Source of the DNA: an uncultured Clostridia bacterium
GTDB lineage: Bacteria; Bacillota; Clostridia; TANB77; CAG-508
DNA: 35,728 nucleotides
Direction of reading: 5' to 3'
Assembly: GCA_934121875.1 (NCBI GenBank)
Contig: CAKOVG010000011.1
Coordinates: forward strand, 1-35,728
Positions 1 to 7,781 of the stretch are shown here, piece after piece. The notes below the pieces were generated by a model that made no database searches, was not told where the DNA came from, and saw nothing but the letters and a program-made list of their open reading frames with translations. Position 1 is the first letter of the stretch. Each line of letters begins with the position of its first letter. A program made the position numbers and the translations under genes.

Positions 1-185
1 TTTACTGCTTGCATTTTAAAGTTTGTTCCTGATTTTGAGGCTGATTTAATTATTCCATTGTCACTAAATAGTGTGTTGATGCTCACTCCTGCTAAGATTA
101 GTAGCACTACAATTGTGATAACCAGTGCTATTAATGTAATACCATTTTGCTTAAAGTATTTTTTGTTTTTTCTTGTGTTTTTCAT
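1..185 (-). CDS. Type IV pilin-like/prepilin-type protein, N-terminal part (cut by window edge)
   Basis: The first 61 codons are visible; the gene runs off the left edge. After a basic leader (MKNTRKNKKYFKQNG) comes GITLIALVITIVVLLILAG, a class III (prepilin) signal: a Gly cleavage site followed by one hydrophobic helix. Position 5 of the mature protein is Ala instead of the Glu of classical type IV pilins (ITLIA rather than FTLIE), a variant I know from many clostridial pilin-like proteins. It should be processed by a prepilin peptidase and sit in the membrane or on a pseudopilus; the actual role is unknown because the C-terminal domain is missing. The ATG is preceded by an AAAGGAGA SD. It is divergent from the XRE gene at 363, and palindromes overlap its promoter. 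Confidence 0.8.
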   Translation of the reverse strand, partial: MKNTRKNKKYFKQNGITLIALVITIVVLLILAGVSINTLFSDNGIIKSASKSGTNFKMQAV

Positions 186-200
186 ATAATTTCTCCTTTT

Positions 201-248
201 TTGTATATTTATACAACACATTTTAAAACAATATGTTTTAAAAGTCAA
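201..248 (-). promoter_or_regulatory. Promoter of the pilin-like gene with two overlapping palindromes (putative operators)
   Basis: On the minus strand TTGACT (248-243) and TAAAAT (225-220) are separated by 17 bases. A perfect inverted repeat with 10-base arms TTTTAAAACA/TGTTTTAAAA and a 3-base centre occupies 221-243, almost exactly the promoter core. A second perfect inverted repeat, TTGTATA-TT-TATACAA, lies at 201-216, around the expected transcription start and before the SD. A related motif, ACTGTAT-N5-ATACAGT, is at 304-322 ahead of the XRE gene. Placement fits repression by the divergent XRE protein; that link is inference. Confidence 0.6.
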
Positions 249-362
249 TATAACATTTTGTTTTATTTTAATATATATATGGTATTGTTTTAATATTACC
301 CCTACTGTATTTTTTATACAGTTACATTGTACTAATAAATATATTTTATAAGGAGTTTATAT

Positions 363-620
363 ATGGATACAAGGATTAAAAGTTTAAGAGAAGATAGGGA
401 TTTAACTCAAAAAGATTTAAGTAAAATATTAAATATTTCTCAGGTTGCTTATTCTTATTATGAACTAAACAGGCGAAATATTCCATTAGAAATACTTTCT
501 AAATTAGCTGATTTTTATAATACTAGTGTTGATTATTTGTTGTATAGAACAGAACAAATTTCTCCATATCCAACAAACACAAAAATAAAGCGTAATTCTA
601 TAGAAAAAATTACGCTTTAA
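363..620 (+). CDS. XRE-family (Cro/C1-type) DNA-binding regulator
   Basis: An 85-residue single-domain protein. Residues 1-60 form the helix-turn-helix fold: LREDRDLTQKDLSKILNIS carries the first helices, QVAYSYYELNRRNIPLE the recognition region, and LSKLADFYNTSVDYLL the conserved closing helix of the HTH_3 family. The last 25 residues are a short polar tail with no sensor or protease domain, so this is a simple repressor type rather than a cleavable phage CI. AGGAG at 351-355 lies 7 bases before the ATG. It diverges from the pilin-like gene and probably controls that promoter and its own (inverted repeat at 304-322). The 3' end of the coding sequence forms half of a bidirectional terminator. 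Confidence 0.85.
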   Translation: MDTRIKSLREDRDLTQKDLSKILNISQVAYSYYELNRRNIPLEILSKLADFYNTSVDYLLYRTEQISPYPTNTKIKRNSIEKITL

Positions 621-640
621 TGTTTTATACATTTTTTTTA
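587..640. terminator. Bidirectional intrinsic terminator between xre and the flippase gene
   Basis: Perfect 11-bp arms AAAGCGTAATT (587-597) and AATTACGCTTT (608-618) enclose a 10-base loop. On the plus strand a T-rich run follows within about 12 bases (630-640); on the minus strand the hairpin is followed by TTTATTTTTG. The hairpin overlaps the last codons and stop of the XRE gene. Confidence 0.75.
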
Positions 641-2275
641 TATTTCTTTATATATCTTTAATGTTGTTAATAAATTATAAATTTTAGTTCCAAATGGTAT
701 CATCATAATTTCTTCTTTTTTTAGAATTTTTGACACCAATATTGTAACTACATAGATTATTACTCCTGCAATTATTGATAATATTGTACTTAAACTGTTT
801 CCTACTATATTATTTAATATTTGATTGATAAAATACGTACATATTCCCATGAATGCTGATATAAGTATTGGCATTAGTATTGTTCTGCCAAAATTTATAT
901 TTAGTTTTATATTTTTATTTAATGCTATTGCACAAATTGAAAATGCTATTGATTGGGATATTATTGAGCTAATAGCTGCACCAATTATTTCAATATTAGG
1001 ATTACTTATTAAAATAATATTCAATATTAGCTTAACTACTGCTCCAGTAATTACTGCAATTAACGGAATGTAAGTTTTATTTAAACCATACAGCCCTCCA
1101 TTTATTGTTTGGTTTAATGCAATAAATATCATTGATATTGAATACATCATTAATAACTCTGCTCCGTCATTTGCTGATGGATAAATTAGGTTTAATATTG
1201 GTTGTGCAAGTGATATAAATCCCGCAGCACAAGGAAGTACTATTAATAATGAGGCAAATACTGAAAAAGACATTCTTTTTGATGCTGTTTGCATATCTTT
1301 TTTAGCTATAGCACCTGATATTACTGGAACCAAAGCTGTTGAAAATGCTATATTTACTGCTATTGGTAGATTTACTAAAGTGTCTAATTTTGATAATATT
1401 CCTGTTTTACTCATTGCAATTAATTCCAATTGTTCTTTAGCTTGGTACATTCCAGAAAATGCTGTTTGAATACATCTACTTACTGTTGCACTATCTATAA
1501 GAGGATGTATTACAGAAATAACTGAACTAACTGTAACTGGTACTGATATTATTAGTATCTTTTTTAGTAACTGGCCTACAGTTAAGTTTTCTTCTTCAGA
1601 TTTTTGATTTGGGTCTATTTTTAATTTTCTTTTTTTGTAATATGCTATTAAATATATAAAAGTTAGTATTATAGCGACTGTTGTAGATAAATTTCCACCT
1701 GCTGCCATAATATATGCGTCTTTTCCTAGTAATGAATATACAAAAACAATTGATAGTATACAGTTTAAAAGTTGTTCAATTATTTGAGAATAGCTTGTTG
1801 GTTTCATATTATTTTGCCCTGCAAAATATCCCCTAAGTACTGCTGATGCTGACACAAATACTATTGCAGGTGCTAATACTTTCATAACAAATTGTGTGTC
1901 TGGTACATTATATATAGTTGTTGCAATGTAGCTTGCCCCAAAGTATAACAATAATGATAGTATTGCTCCTACACCTACAAATAATACCATACATATTTTA
2001 AATACTCTTTGTGCTCCTTTGTTATCCCCTACTGCTACTCTTTCTGAAACCAATTTTGCAATAACACTTGGTATACCTATAGATGATAATGCTAGTAATA
2101 ATGAATATATTTGATATCCTGATGAATAATATCCTAGCCCTATGTCCCCAAATCCTTCAAAATTAGTTATTATAAATTTATATACTAATCCTAGTACTTT
2201 TACCATTATTTGTGCAAACATTAGGATTAAAACATTTTTCATAAATGAATTGCTCTTTTGTTTTGTTTGTGCCAA
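638..2275 (-). CDS. MOP-superfamily lipid/polysaccharide flippase, SpoVB/MurJ (YtgP)-like
   Basis: About 545 residues with 12-14 hydrophobic membrane segments, consistent with the SpoVB/YtgP/MurJ branch of the MviN/MOP exporter superfamily; members flip lipid-linked cell-wall or spore-cortex precursors. Early residues KNVLILMFAQIMVKVLGLVYKFIIT and the GYFAGQNNMKPTSYSQIIEQ loop are typical. The length is closer to YtgP/MurJ than to SpoVB, so which paralogue it is remains open. An in-frame ATG at 2302 lies at the predicted transcription start and has no SD; the TTG at 2275 is preceded by AAGGAG at 7 bases, so I take TTG as the start. It converges with xre and has its own promoter. Confidence 0.85.
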   Translation of the reverse strand: MAQTKQKSNSFMKNVLILMFAQIMVKVLGLVYKFIITNFEGFGDIGLGYYSSGYQIYSLLLALSSIGIPSVIAKLVSERVAVGDNKGAQRVFKICMVLFVGVGAILSLLLYFGASYIATTIYNVPDTQFVMKVLAPAIVFVSASAVLRGYFAGQNNMKPTSYSQIIEQLLNCILSIVFVYSLLGKDAYIMAAGGNLSTTVAIILTFIYLIAYYKKRKLKIDPNQKSEEENLTVGQLLKKILIISVPVTVSSVISVIHPLIDSATVSRCIQTAFSGMYQAKEQLELIAMSKTGILSKLDTLVNLPIAVNIAFSTALVPVISGAIAKKDMQTASKRMSFSVFASLLIVLPCAAGFISLAQPILNLIYPSANDGAELLMMYSISMIFIALNQTINGGLYGLNKTYIPLIAVITGAVVKLILNIILISNPNIEIIGAAISSIISQSIAFSICAIALNKNIKLNINFGRTILMPILISAFMGICTYFINQILNNIVGNSLSTILSIIAGVIIYVVTILVSKILKKEEIMMIPFGTKIYNLLTTLKIYKEI

Positions 2276-2307
2276 TTTTGTCTCCTTTTTAATTATTCTC
2301 ATTTAAG

Positions 2308-2337
2308 ATTATATACTACATACTAGATATATTTCAA
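2308..2337 (-). promoter_or_regulatory. Promoter of the flippase gene
   Basis: Minus-strand TTGAAA (2337-2332), 18-base spacer, TATAAT (2313-2308). The start of transcription would fall near 2301, at the ATG at 2302, which supports the downstream TTG start. Confidence 0.75.
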
Positions 2338-2350
2338 GTTTTTTGCATAA

Positions 2351-2389
2351 AAAAAGAAAAAAGATGCTATGTTGTTTTATAGCATCTTT
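2351..2389 (-). terminator. Intrinsic terminator of ppdK
   Basis: Arms AAAGATGCTAT and ATAGCATCTTT (2379-2389 and 2360-2370) around an 8-base loop, followed on the minus strand by TTTCTTTTTTT. Confidence 0.85.
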
Positions 2390-2397
2390 CAATTTAT

Positions 2398-5034
2398 TTA
2401 TCTAGGATTTTTTATAGCTGCTTGTGCTGCTGCTAGTCTTGCAATTGGAACTCTAAATGGTGAGCATGATACATATGTTAATCCTACATTATGGCAGAAT
2501 TCAACACTTGATGGCTCTCCACCATGTTCTCCACAGATTCCTAATTTAATGTCTGGTCTTGTTTCTCTTCCTTTTTCAACAGCCATTTTTACAAGTTGTC
2601 CTACACCTTTTTGGTCTAGTTTTGCAAATGGATCTGATTCATAAATTTTTGTTTTGTAGTATGAATCTAAGAATTTTCCTGCATCATCACGGCTGAAACC
2701 AAATGTCATTTGTGTTAAGTCGTTTGTTCCAAATGAGAAGAATTCAGCTTCTTCAGCTATTTCATTTGCTAATAATGCAGCTCTTGGTATTTCAATCATT
2801 GTACCAATGTGATATTTCATATCTGAGCCTTTTTCCTTTTTAACTTGCTCTGCAACTTCTACTACTATATCTTTAACAAATTTTAATTCTTTCTTTTCTC
2901 CAACTAATGGAATCATTATTTCTGGAACTATGTCATATCCATCTTCTTGTTTAACTTCAATAGCTGCTTCCATTAATGCTCTTGTTTGCATTTTTGCTAT
3001 TTCTGGATATGTTACTGCTAAACGGCATCCTCTGTGTCCCATCATTGGGTTGAATTCATGTAGTTCAGCACATTTATTTTTTAAATGCTCTACTGTAACT
3101 CCCATATCATTAGCTAATGCAATTATATCTTCTTCAGCTGTTGGTAAGAACTCATGTAGTGGTGGGTCTAAGTAACGTACAGTCATTGGTAAACCTTTTA
3201 ATTCTTTGTACATTGCTTTAAAATCACCTTTTTGGAATGGTATTAATTCATTTAAAGCTGCTTCACGAGCTTCAACTGTTTCAGATAAAATCATTTTTCT
3301 AATTTTTGGTATTCTGTCTTCTTCAAAGAACATATGCTCTGTACGGCAAAGACCAATACCTTCTGCTCCTAGATGAACAGCATTTTTTGTATCTCTTGGG
3401 TTGTCTGCATTTGTTCTAACTTTTAATGTTCTATATTTATCTGCCCATCCCATTATTCTGCCAAAGTTTCCACTAACACTAGCTTCTACTGTTTTAATAT
3501 CACCTTTGTAAATTTTTCCTGTTGTTCCATCTAAAGAAATATAATCTCCTTCATGGAAGGTATATCCTCCAAGTTCAAATTGTTTAGCTTCTTCATTTAT
3601 TTTTATTTCTCCACATCCTGATATACAGCATGTTCCCATACCTCTTGCAACAACAGCTGCATGTGATGTCATACCACCACGAACTGTTAAAATACCTTGT
3701 GCTGCAACCATACCTTCAATATCTTCTGGTGTTGTTTCTAAACGAACTAGTATAATTCTTTCGCCTTTTCCACCTTTTCCAAGTTCTTTAGCTTCTTCTG
3801 CAGTAAACACTACTTTACCTGCTGCTGCACCTGGTGATGCTGGTAAAGCTTGTCCTATAACTTCTCCTGCTTTTAAACTATCTTTATCAAATGTTGGATG
3901 TAATAATTGATCTAAAGATTTTGCATCTATTCTTAATACAGCTTCTTTTTCGTCAATCATTCCTTCATCAACTAAATCACAAGCAATTTGGATAGCAGCT
4001 GATGCTGTTCTTTTTCCATTTCTTGTTTGTAAAAAATATAATTTTCCTTCTTGAATTGTAAATTCCATATCTTGCATATCACGATAGTGATTTTCAAGTT
4101 TTTGTGCTAATTCCATAAATTCTTTATAACATTCTGGTAAGTCTTCTTCAAGTTTTTTAATAGGTTGTGGTGTTCTAACACCTGCAACAACATCTTCACC
4201 TTGTGCATTAATTAAGTATTCACCATAAATACCTTTTTCACCTGTTGCTGGATTTCTTGTAAATGCAACACCTGTTCCTGATGTTTCTCCCATATTACCA
4301 AATACCATAGCTTGTACATTTACAGCTGTTCCCCAGTCTCCTGGTATATCATTCATTCTTCTATAAACTATAGCTCTTGGATTATCCCAGCTTCTAAATA
4401 CAGCTTTAACTGCTCCCATTAATTGTTCTGATGGGTCTTGTGGGAATTCTTCTCCATTCATGTTTTCTTTGTATATAGCTTTAAATCTTTTTACTAATTC
4501 TTTTAAATCTTCTGTTGTTAATTCTGTATCAAAGTGAATTCCTTTTTCTTCTTTGATTTCATCTATGATTTTTTCAAAATATGATTTTGGAACTTCCATA
4601 ACAACATCTGAATACATTTGAATAAATCTTCTATATGAATCATATGCGAATCTAGGATTTCCTGTTTTTGTTGCAAATCCTTCAACTGCAATATCATTTA
4701 ATCCTAAATTTAATATTGTATCCATCATTCCTGGCATTGATGCTCTAGCACCACTTCTTACTGATACTAATAATGGATCACTATTATCTCCAAATTTTTT
4801 ACCTTGTATTTCTTCTAATTTTTTTAATGCTTCAAAAATTTGGTCTTGAATTTCTTGTGAAATTGTTTTTCCATCTTCATAATATTTTGTACAAGCTTCT
4901 GTTGTAACTGTAAATCCTTGTGGAATTGGTAACCCTAAATTAGTCATTTCAGCTAGGTTAGCTCCCTTTCCTCCAAGTAGTTCACGCATATTTGCGTTTC
5001 CTTCTTTAAATAAGTAAACATATTTTTGACTCAT
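2398..5034 (-). CDS. ppdK: Pyruvate, phosphate dikinase
   Basis: An 878-residue full-length enzyme interconverting pyruvate + ATP + Pi and phosphoenolpyruvate + AMP + PPi; in anaerobes it often works in the glycolytic direction or for gluconeogenesis. The N-terminal ATP-grasp domain opens with LLGGKGANLAEM (residues 19-30) and holds SVRSGARASMPGMMDT (about 91-106). The swivelling phosphohistidine domain has GGMTSHAAVVARGMG (453-467) with His458 as phosphocarrier. The C-terminal PEP-binding barrel ends with GICGEHGGEP (832-841) and its catalytic Cys834. AAGGAGG precedes the ATG by about 6 bases. It is monocistronic: its own promoter lies upstream and a strong terminator follows. Confidence 0.98.
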   Translation of the reverse strand: MSQKYVYLFKEGNANMRELLGGKGANLAEMTNLGLPIPQGFTVTTEACTKYYEDGKTISQEIQDQIFEALKKLEEIQGKKFGDNSDPLLVSVRSGARASMPGMMDTILNLGLNDIAVEGFATKTGNPRFAYDSYRRFIQMYSDVVMEVPKSYFEKIIDEIKEEKGIHFDTELTTEDLKELVKRFKAIYKENMNGEEFPQDPSEQLMGAVKAVFRSWDNPRAIVYRRMNDIPGDWGTAVNVQAMVFGNMGETSGTGVAFTRNPATGEKGIYGEYLINAQGEDVVAGVRTPQPIKKLEEDLPECYKEFMELAQKLENHYRDMQDMEFTIQEGKLYFLQTRNGKRTASAAIQIACDLVDEGMIDEKEAVLRIDAKSLDQLLHPTFDKDSLKAGEVIGQALPASPGAAAGKVVFTAEEAKELGKGGKGERIILVRLETTPEDIEGMVAAQGILTVRGGMTSHAAVVARGMGTCCISGCGEIKINEEAKQFELGGYTFHEGDYISLDGTTGKIYKGDIKTVEASVSGNFGRIMGWADKYRTLKVRTNADNPRDTKNAVHLGAEGIGLCRTEHMFFEEDRIPKIRKMILSETVEAREAALNELIPFQKGDFKAMYKELKGLPMTVRYLDPPLHEFLPTAEEDIIALANDMGVTVEHLKNKCAELHEFNPMMGHRGCRLAVTYPEIAKMQTRALMEAAIEVKQEDGYDIVPEIMIPLVGEKKELKFVKDIVVEVAEQVKKEKGSDMKYHIGTMIEIPRAALLANEIAEEAEFFSFGTNDLTQMTFGFSRDDAGKFLDSYYKTKIYESDPFAKLDQKGVGQLVKMAVEKGRETRPDIKLGICGEHGGEPSSVEFCHNVGLTYVSCSPFRVPIARLAAAQAAIKNPR

Positions 5035-5091
5035 AAAGAACCTCCTTAAAATTTTATTGTTATAAACTTATTATGTGCTTATAGCATTTCT

Positions 5092-5120
5092 ATTATATAT
5101 GTAAAAACAAAAAAAGTAAA
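5092..5120 (-). promoter_or_regulatory. Probable ppdK promoter
   Basis: Minus-strand TTTACT (5120-5115), 17 bases, TATAAT (5097-5092), giving a leader of about 50 bases before ppdK. The -35 box lies inside the terminator stem of the gene upstream. An alternative is TTTACA-16-TATAAG slightly downstream. Confidence 0.5.
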
Positions 5121-5149
5121 GAAAATTAACATATTTTTCTTTACTTTTT
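5111..5149 (-). terminator. Intrinsic terminator after the ATP-grasp gene
   Basis: Perfect 15-bp arms AAAAAGTAAAGAAAA (5111-5125) and its complement (5135-5149) with a 9-base loop; the minus strand continues TTTTTTTGTTTTT. The annotated TGA of the frameshifted reading frame (5149-5151) lies in the stem, whereas the likely ancestral TAA at 5157-5159 lies just before it. Confidence 0.8.
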
Positions 5150-6219
5150 CATCTATTTATTTTTTTGAAAAGTTGAATTTTGGCATCATTCCTATTTTTT
5201 CTGGTGTGTGTACTGGTAATTGATATATGTCGTGTCCGTGGGAACTCATTTGCTTCAACAAATAAAGGACCATCTGGTGTAAAGGCTACATCCCAACCTA
5301 CATAACCCATTTCTGGTATTTCTTGGCATGCTTTTTTACAAAGTTCAATTGCTTCATTCCAATATGGAAACTTAAACCCTTTTATTGTTTCTCCTGTTTG
5401 AGGATGCTTTTCATATACATTTTTTTGTTTATCTATTGCAACTTGTGTTACTACTCCTGTTTTTTCGTCAACTGGTGCTACCATTCCACCACTATTAAAA
5501 TTATCTACACACTTTCCATTATTTCCAATTCTAAAATATGCACATATTATATGTGGTTCTAACTTTATATTTTTTCTTTGTTCTTTTGGTATTGTTAAAA
5601 TTGATTGTCCATCTTCTGTTGTAACTACTGTTACTATTCTTACGGTATTTATTGAATTTGGATATATTTTAGCAACATCTTGATGTTGCTTTATAACCTC
5701 TTCTAGTTCAAAATTATGTTCTTCTTTATTCAAGTAATTATATAATTCTTCTAAATTATTAAAGTCTGATGTATTAATTTTTTCTATTCCTTTTCCGCAT
5801 CCCCCATCAATTGGTTTTGCCATAAATGTAGAATGTTTTTTTAAAAATTTTATAACTTCATCCTTTGAGGTTCCTTTTACTTTTATCCAGTCTCTTTTTA
5901 AATATTTATTAAAAGTAGTATTAAATTCGTCTTTGTTTTCAAAATAATGTAATACTTCCATATCACAATATTTAGTTACAAAATTATTATTTCTCCCTCT
6001 AGTTAAATATGTATCTCTTTGTTCATCTGTTAAATTATACATTTCAAATAAATCATAATCCATATATCCTGCGCCGTAATGCCTTGCACATTTTTGCATA
6101 TCCAAGAATATTTTTAATTTTGACATTTTTGTTTTGTCATGTATTGAATTTATTTTTTCAATCATTGCCTTTTTATCCATTGTTTTCAATCTTTTTAATA
6201 TATATATAATGTTTCCCAT
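5149..6219 (-). CDS. Sugar-transfer-associated ATP-grasp protein with an apparent frameshift near the C-terminus
   Basis: A 356-residue ATP-grasp family protein resembling the domain found beside polysaccharide synthesis genes (ATPgrasp_ST type). Visible features: nucleotide-binding stretch FMAKPIDGGCGKGIEKI (about 131-147), PNSINTVRIVTVV in the centre, and the metal-binding end GYVGWDVAFTPDGPLFVEANEFP. After that point the frame gives an unlike, basic tail (RTRHISITSTHTRKNRNDAK...). Skipping one base (plus-strand g at 5238) instead gives GHDIYQLPVHTPEKIG... ending at TAA 5157-5159, the kind of ending I expect for this family. So the last 26 or so codons are probably frameshifted, by mutation or assembly error. 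AGGAGA precedes the ATG. Lies 35 bases after glyS and may be cotranscribed. Substrate unknown. Confidence 0.75.
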   Translation of the reverse strand: MGNIIYILKRLKTMDKKAMIEKINSIHDKTKMSKLKIFLDMQKCARHYGAGYMDYDLFEMYNLTDEQRDTYLTRGRNNNFVTKYCDMEVLHYFENKDEFNTTFNKYLKRDWIKVKGTSKDEVIKFLKKHSTFMAKPIDGGCGKGIEKINTSDFNNLEELYNYLNKEEHNFELEEVIKQHQDVAKIYPNSINTVRIVTVVTTEDGQSILTIPKEQRKNIKLEPHIICAYFRIGNNGKCVDNFNSGGMVAPVDEKTGVVTQVAIDKQKNVYEKHPQTGETIKGFKFPYWNEAIELCKKACQEIPEMGYVGWDVAFTPDGPLFVEANEFPRTRHISITSTHTRKNRNDAKIQLFKKINR

Positions 6220-6254
6220 TGTTTTCTCCTAAAAAAGTATTATTATTTAACTTT

Positions 6255-7640
6255 TTAAAAATTTATTTTTTCGTTAAGCCAATTTTCTAGTTCATCAATT
6301 TTTATTCTTATTTGCTCCATTGTATCTCTTTCTCTAATTGTAACGCATTCATCCTCCAATGTGTCAAAGTCAATAGTTACACAATATGGTGTTCCTATTT
6401 CGTCTTCTCTTCTATAACGTTTGCCAATGCTTCCTGCTTCATCATAGTCACACATAAAGTTTTTAGATAATTTTGCATATACTTCTTCTGCTTTTTCACT
6501 TAACTTTTTAGAAAGTGGAAGTATAGCTACTTTATATGGCGCTAAGGCTGGGTGTAAATGTAATACTGTTCTTACATCTCCTTCTGCAATTTCTTGTTCT
6601 TCATAAGCATTACATAAGAATGCTAATGTTACACGGTCACAGCCTAGTGATGGTTCAACACAATATGGCACAAATTTTTCTCCTGTTTCTTGATCTAGGT
6701 ATGTAAAGTCTTCTCCTGAATATTGAGCATGTTGTTTTAAGTCATAATCTGTTCTGTCTGCAATGCCCCATAATTCACCCCATCCAAATGGAAATGCATA
6801 TTCAATATCTGTTGTTCCTTTGCTATAGAAGCATAATTCTTCTGGGCTGTGGTCTCTTAATCTTATTTTTTCTTCTTTCATTCCTAAGCTTAATAACCAA
6901 TTTTTACAGAATGCTCTCCAATATTCAAACCATTCCATGTCTGTTCCTGGTTTACAGAAAAATTCAAGTTCCATTTGTTCAAATTCACGAATTCTAAATA
7001 TGAAGTTACCTGGTGTAATTTCATTTCTAAATGATTTACCAACTTGACCAATTCCCATTGGTAGTTTTCTTCTTGTTGTTCTTAGTACATTTTTAAAGTT
7101 TACAAATATACCTTGTGCTGTTTCTGGTCTTAGGTAAATTTCTGAACTGCTATCTTCTGTAACACCTTGATATGTTTTATACATTAAGTTAAATTTTCTA
7201 ATTGGTGTAAAGTTTTGTTCTCCGCATTTAGGGCATACAATATTATTCTCTTTTATGAAGTTAATCATTTCTTCATCTGTCATACCATCTGCAACCATAT
7301 CTTTATTGTTTTCATGAGCCCAGTCTTCAATTAGTTTATCTGCTCTATGTCTTGTTTTACAGTTTTTACAATCTATTAGTGGATCACTAAAACCACCTAC
7401 GTGACCAGAAGCTACCCATGTTTTAGGGTTCATTAGTATTGCTGCATCTAATCCTACATTATATTTGCTTTCTTGCACAAATTTTTTCATCCATGCTTTT
7501 TTTACATTGTTTTTTAGTTCTACTCCTAAAGGGCCGTAGTCCCAAGCATTAGCTAGACCTCCATAAATTTCTGATCCTGGGTAAACAAATCCTCTTGATT
7601 TGCACAATGCTACTAATTTTTCCATTGTTAATTCTGACAT
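6255..7640 (-). CDS. glyS: Glycyl-tRNA synthetase, single-chain (alpha2) type
   Basis: A 461-residue class II synthetase charging tRNA-Gly, of the homodimeric type (as in Bacillus/Clostridium relatives that lack GlyQ/GlyS alpha2beta2), normal length. The N-terminus MEKLVALCKSRGFVYPGSEIYGG precedes motif 1. Two cysteine pairs, CKNC (about 96-99) and CPKC (about 136-139), form a zinc site. Motif 2 is seen in GKSFRNEITPGNFIFRIREFEQMELEFF, motif 3 in EPSLGCDRVTLAFL, and the C-terminal anticodon-binding domain in KVAILPLSKKLSEKAEEVYAKL. AAGGAGGAA is the SD. Expression is governed by a T-box leader from a consensus promoter; an unusual palindrome lies right before the SD. Confidence 0.97.
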   Translation of the reverse strand: MSELTMEKLVALCKSRGFVYPGSEIYGGLANAWDYGPLGVELKNNVKKAWMKKFVQESKYNVGLDAAILMNPKTWVASGHVGGFSDPLIDCKNCKTRHRADKLIEDWAHENNKDMVADGMTDEEMINFIKENNIVCPKCGEQNFTPIRKFNLMYKTYQGVTEDSSSEIYLRPETAQGIFVNFKNVLRTTRRKLPMGIGQVGKSFRNEITPGNFIFRIREFEQMELEFFCKPGTDMEWFEYWRAFCKNWLLSLGMKEEKIRLRDHSPEELCFYSKGTTDIEYAFPFGWGELWGIADRTDYDLKQHAQYSGEDFTYLDQETGEKFVPYCVEPSLGCDRVTLAFLCNAYEEQEIAEGDVRTVLHLHPALAPYKVAILPLSKKLSEKAEEVYAKLSKNFMCDYDEAGSIGKRYRREDEIGTPYCVTIDFDTLEDECVTIRERDTMEQIRIKIDELENWLNEKINF

Positions 7641-7660
7641 AAAAATTCCTCCTTTTTACT

Positions 7661-7772
7661 CAAGTGTGCCAATATGGACGGAGAATTTTGGCACATTTTA
7701 ATTATTGAAACAATTTATTTAAATTAAAGTTATGAAATGTGCCAAAATTCTCCGTCCGCATTGGCACACTTG
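7661..7772. repeat. 112-bp near-perfect palindromic element in the glyS leader (MITE/REP-like)
   Basis: Two 38-base arms (7661-7698 and 7735-7772) are reverse complements at 36 of 38 positions, separated by a 36-base AT-rich centre. The outer ends are CAAGTG...CACTTG. Each arm itself contains a shorter inverted pair, TGTGCCAA...TTGGCACA, around a GGACGGAGAA core. In the glyS transcript it would form a very long hairpin between the T-box terminator and the SD, ending about 5 bases from the SD. No coding capacity and no clear target duplication. I do not recognise the family. Confidence 0.8.
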
Positions 7773-7781
7773 CTAGAAATC

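Noticed and set aside
363..620. Prophage repressor marking a phage region
   Set aside because: A single HTH gene with a pilin-like neighbour and no phage genes on either side.
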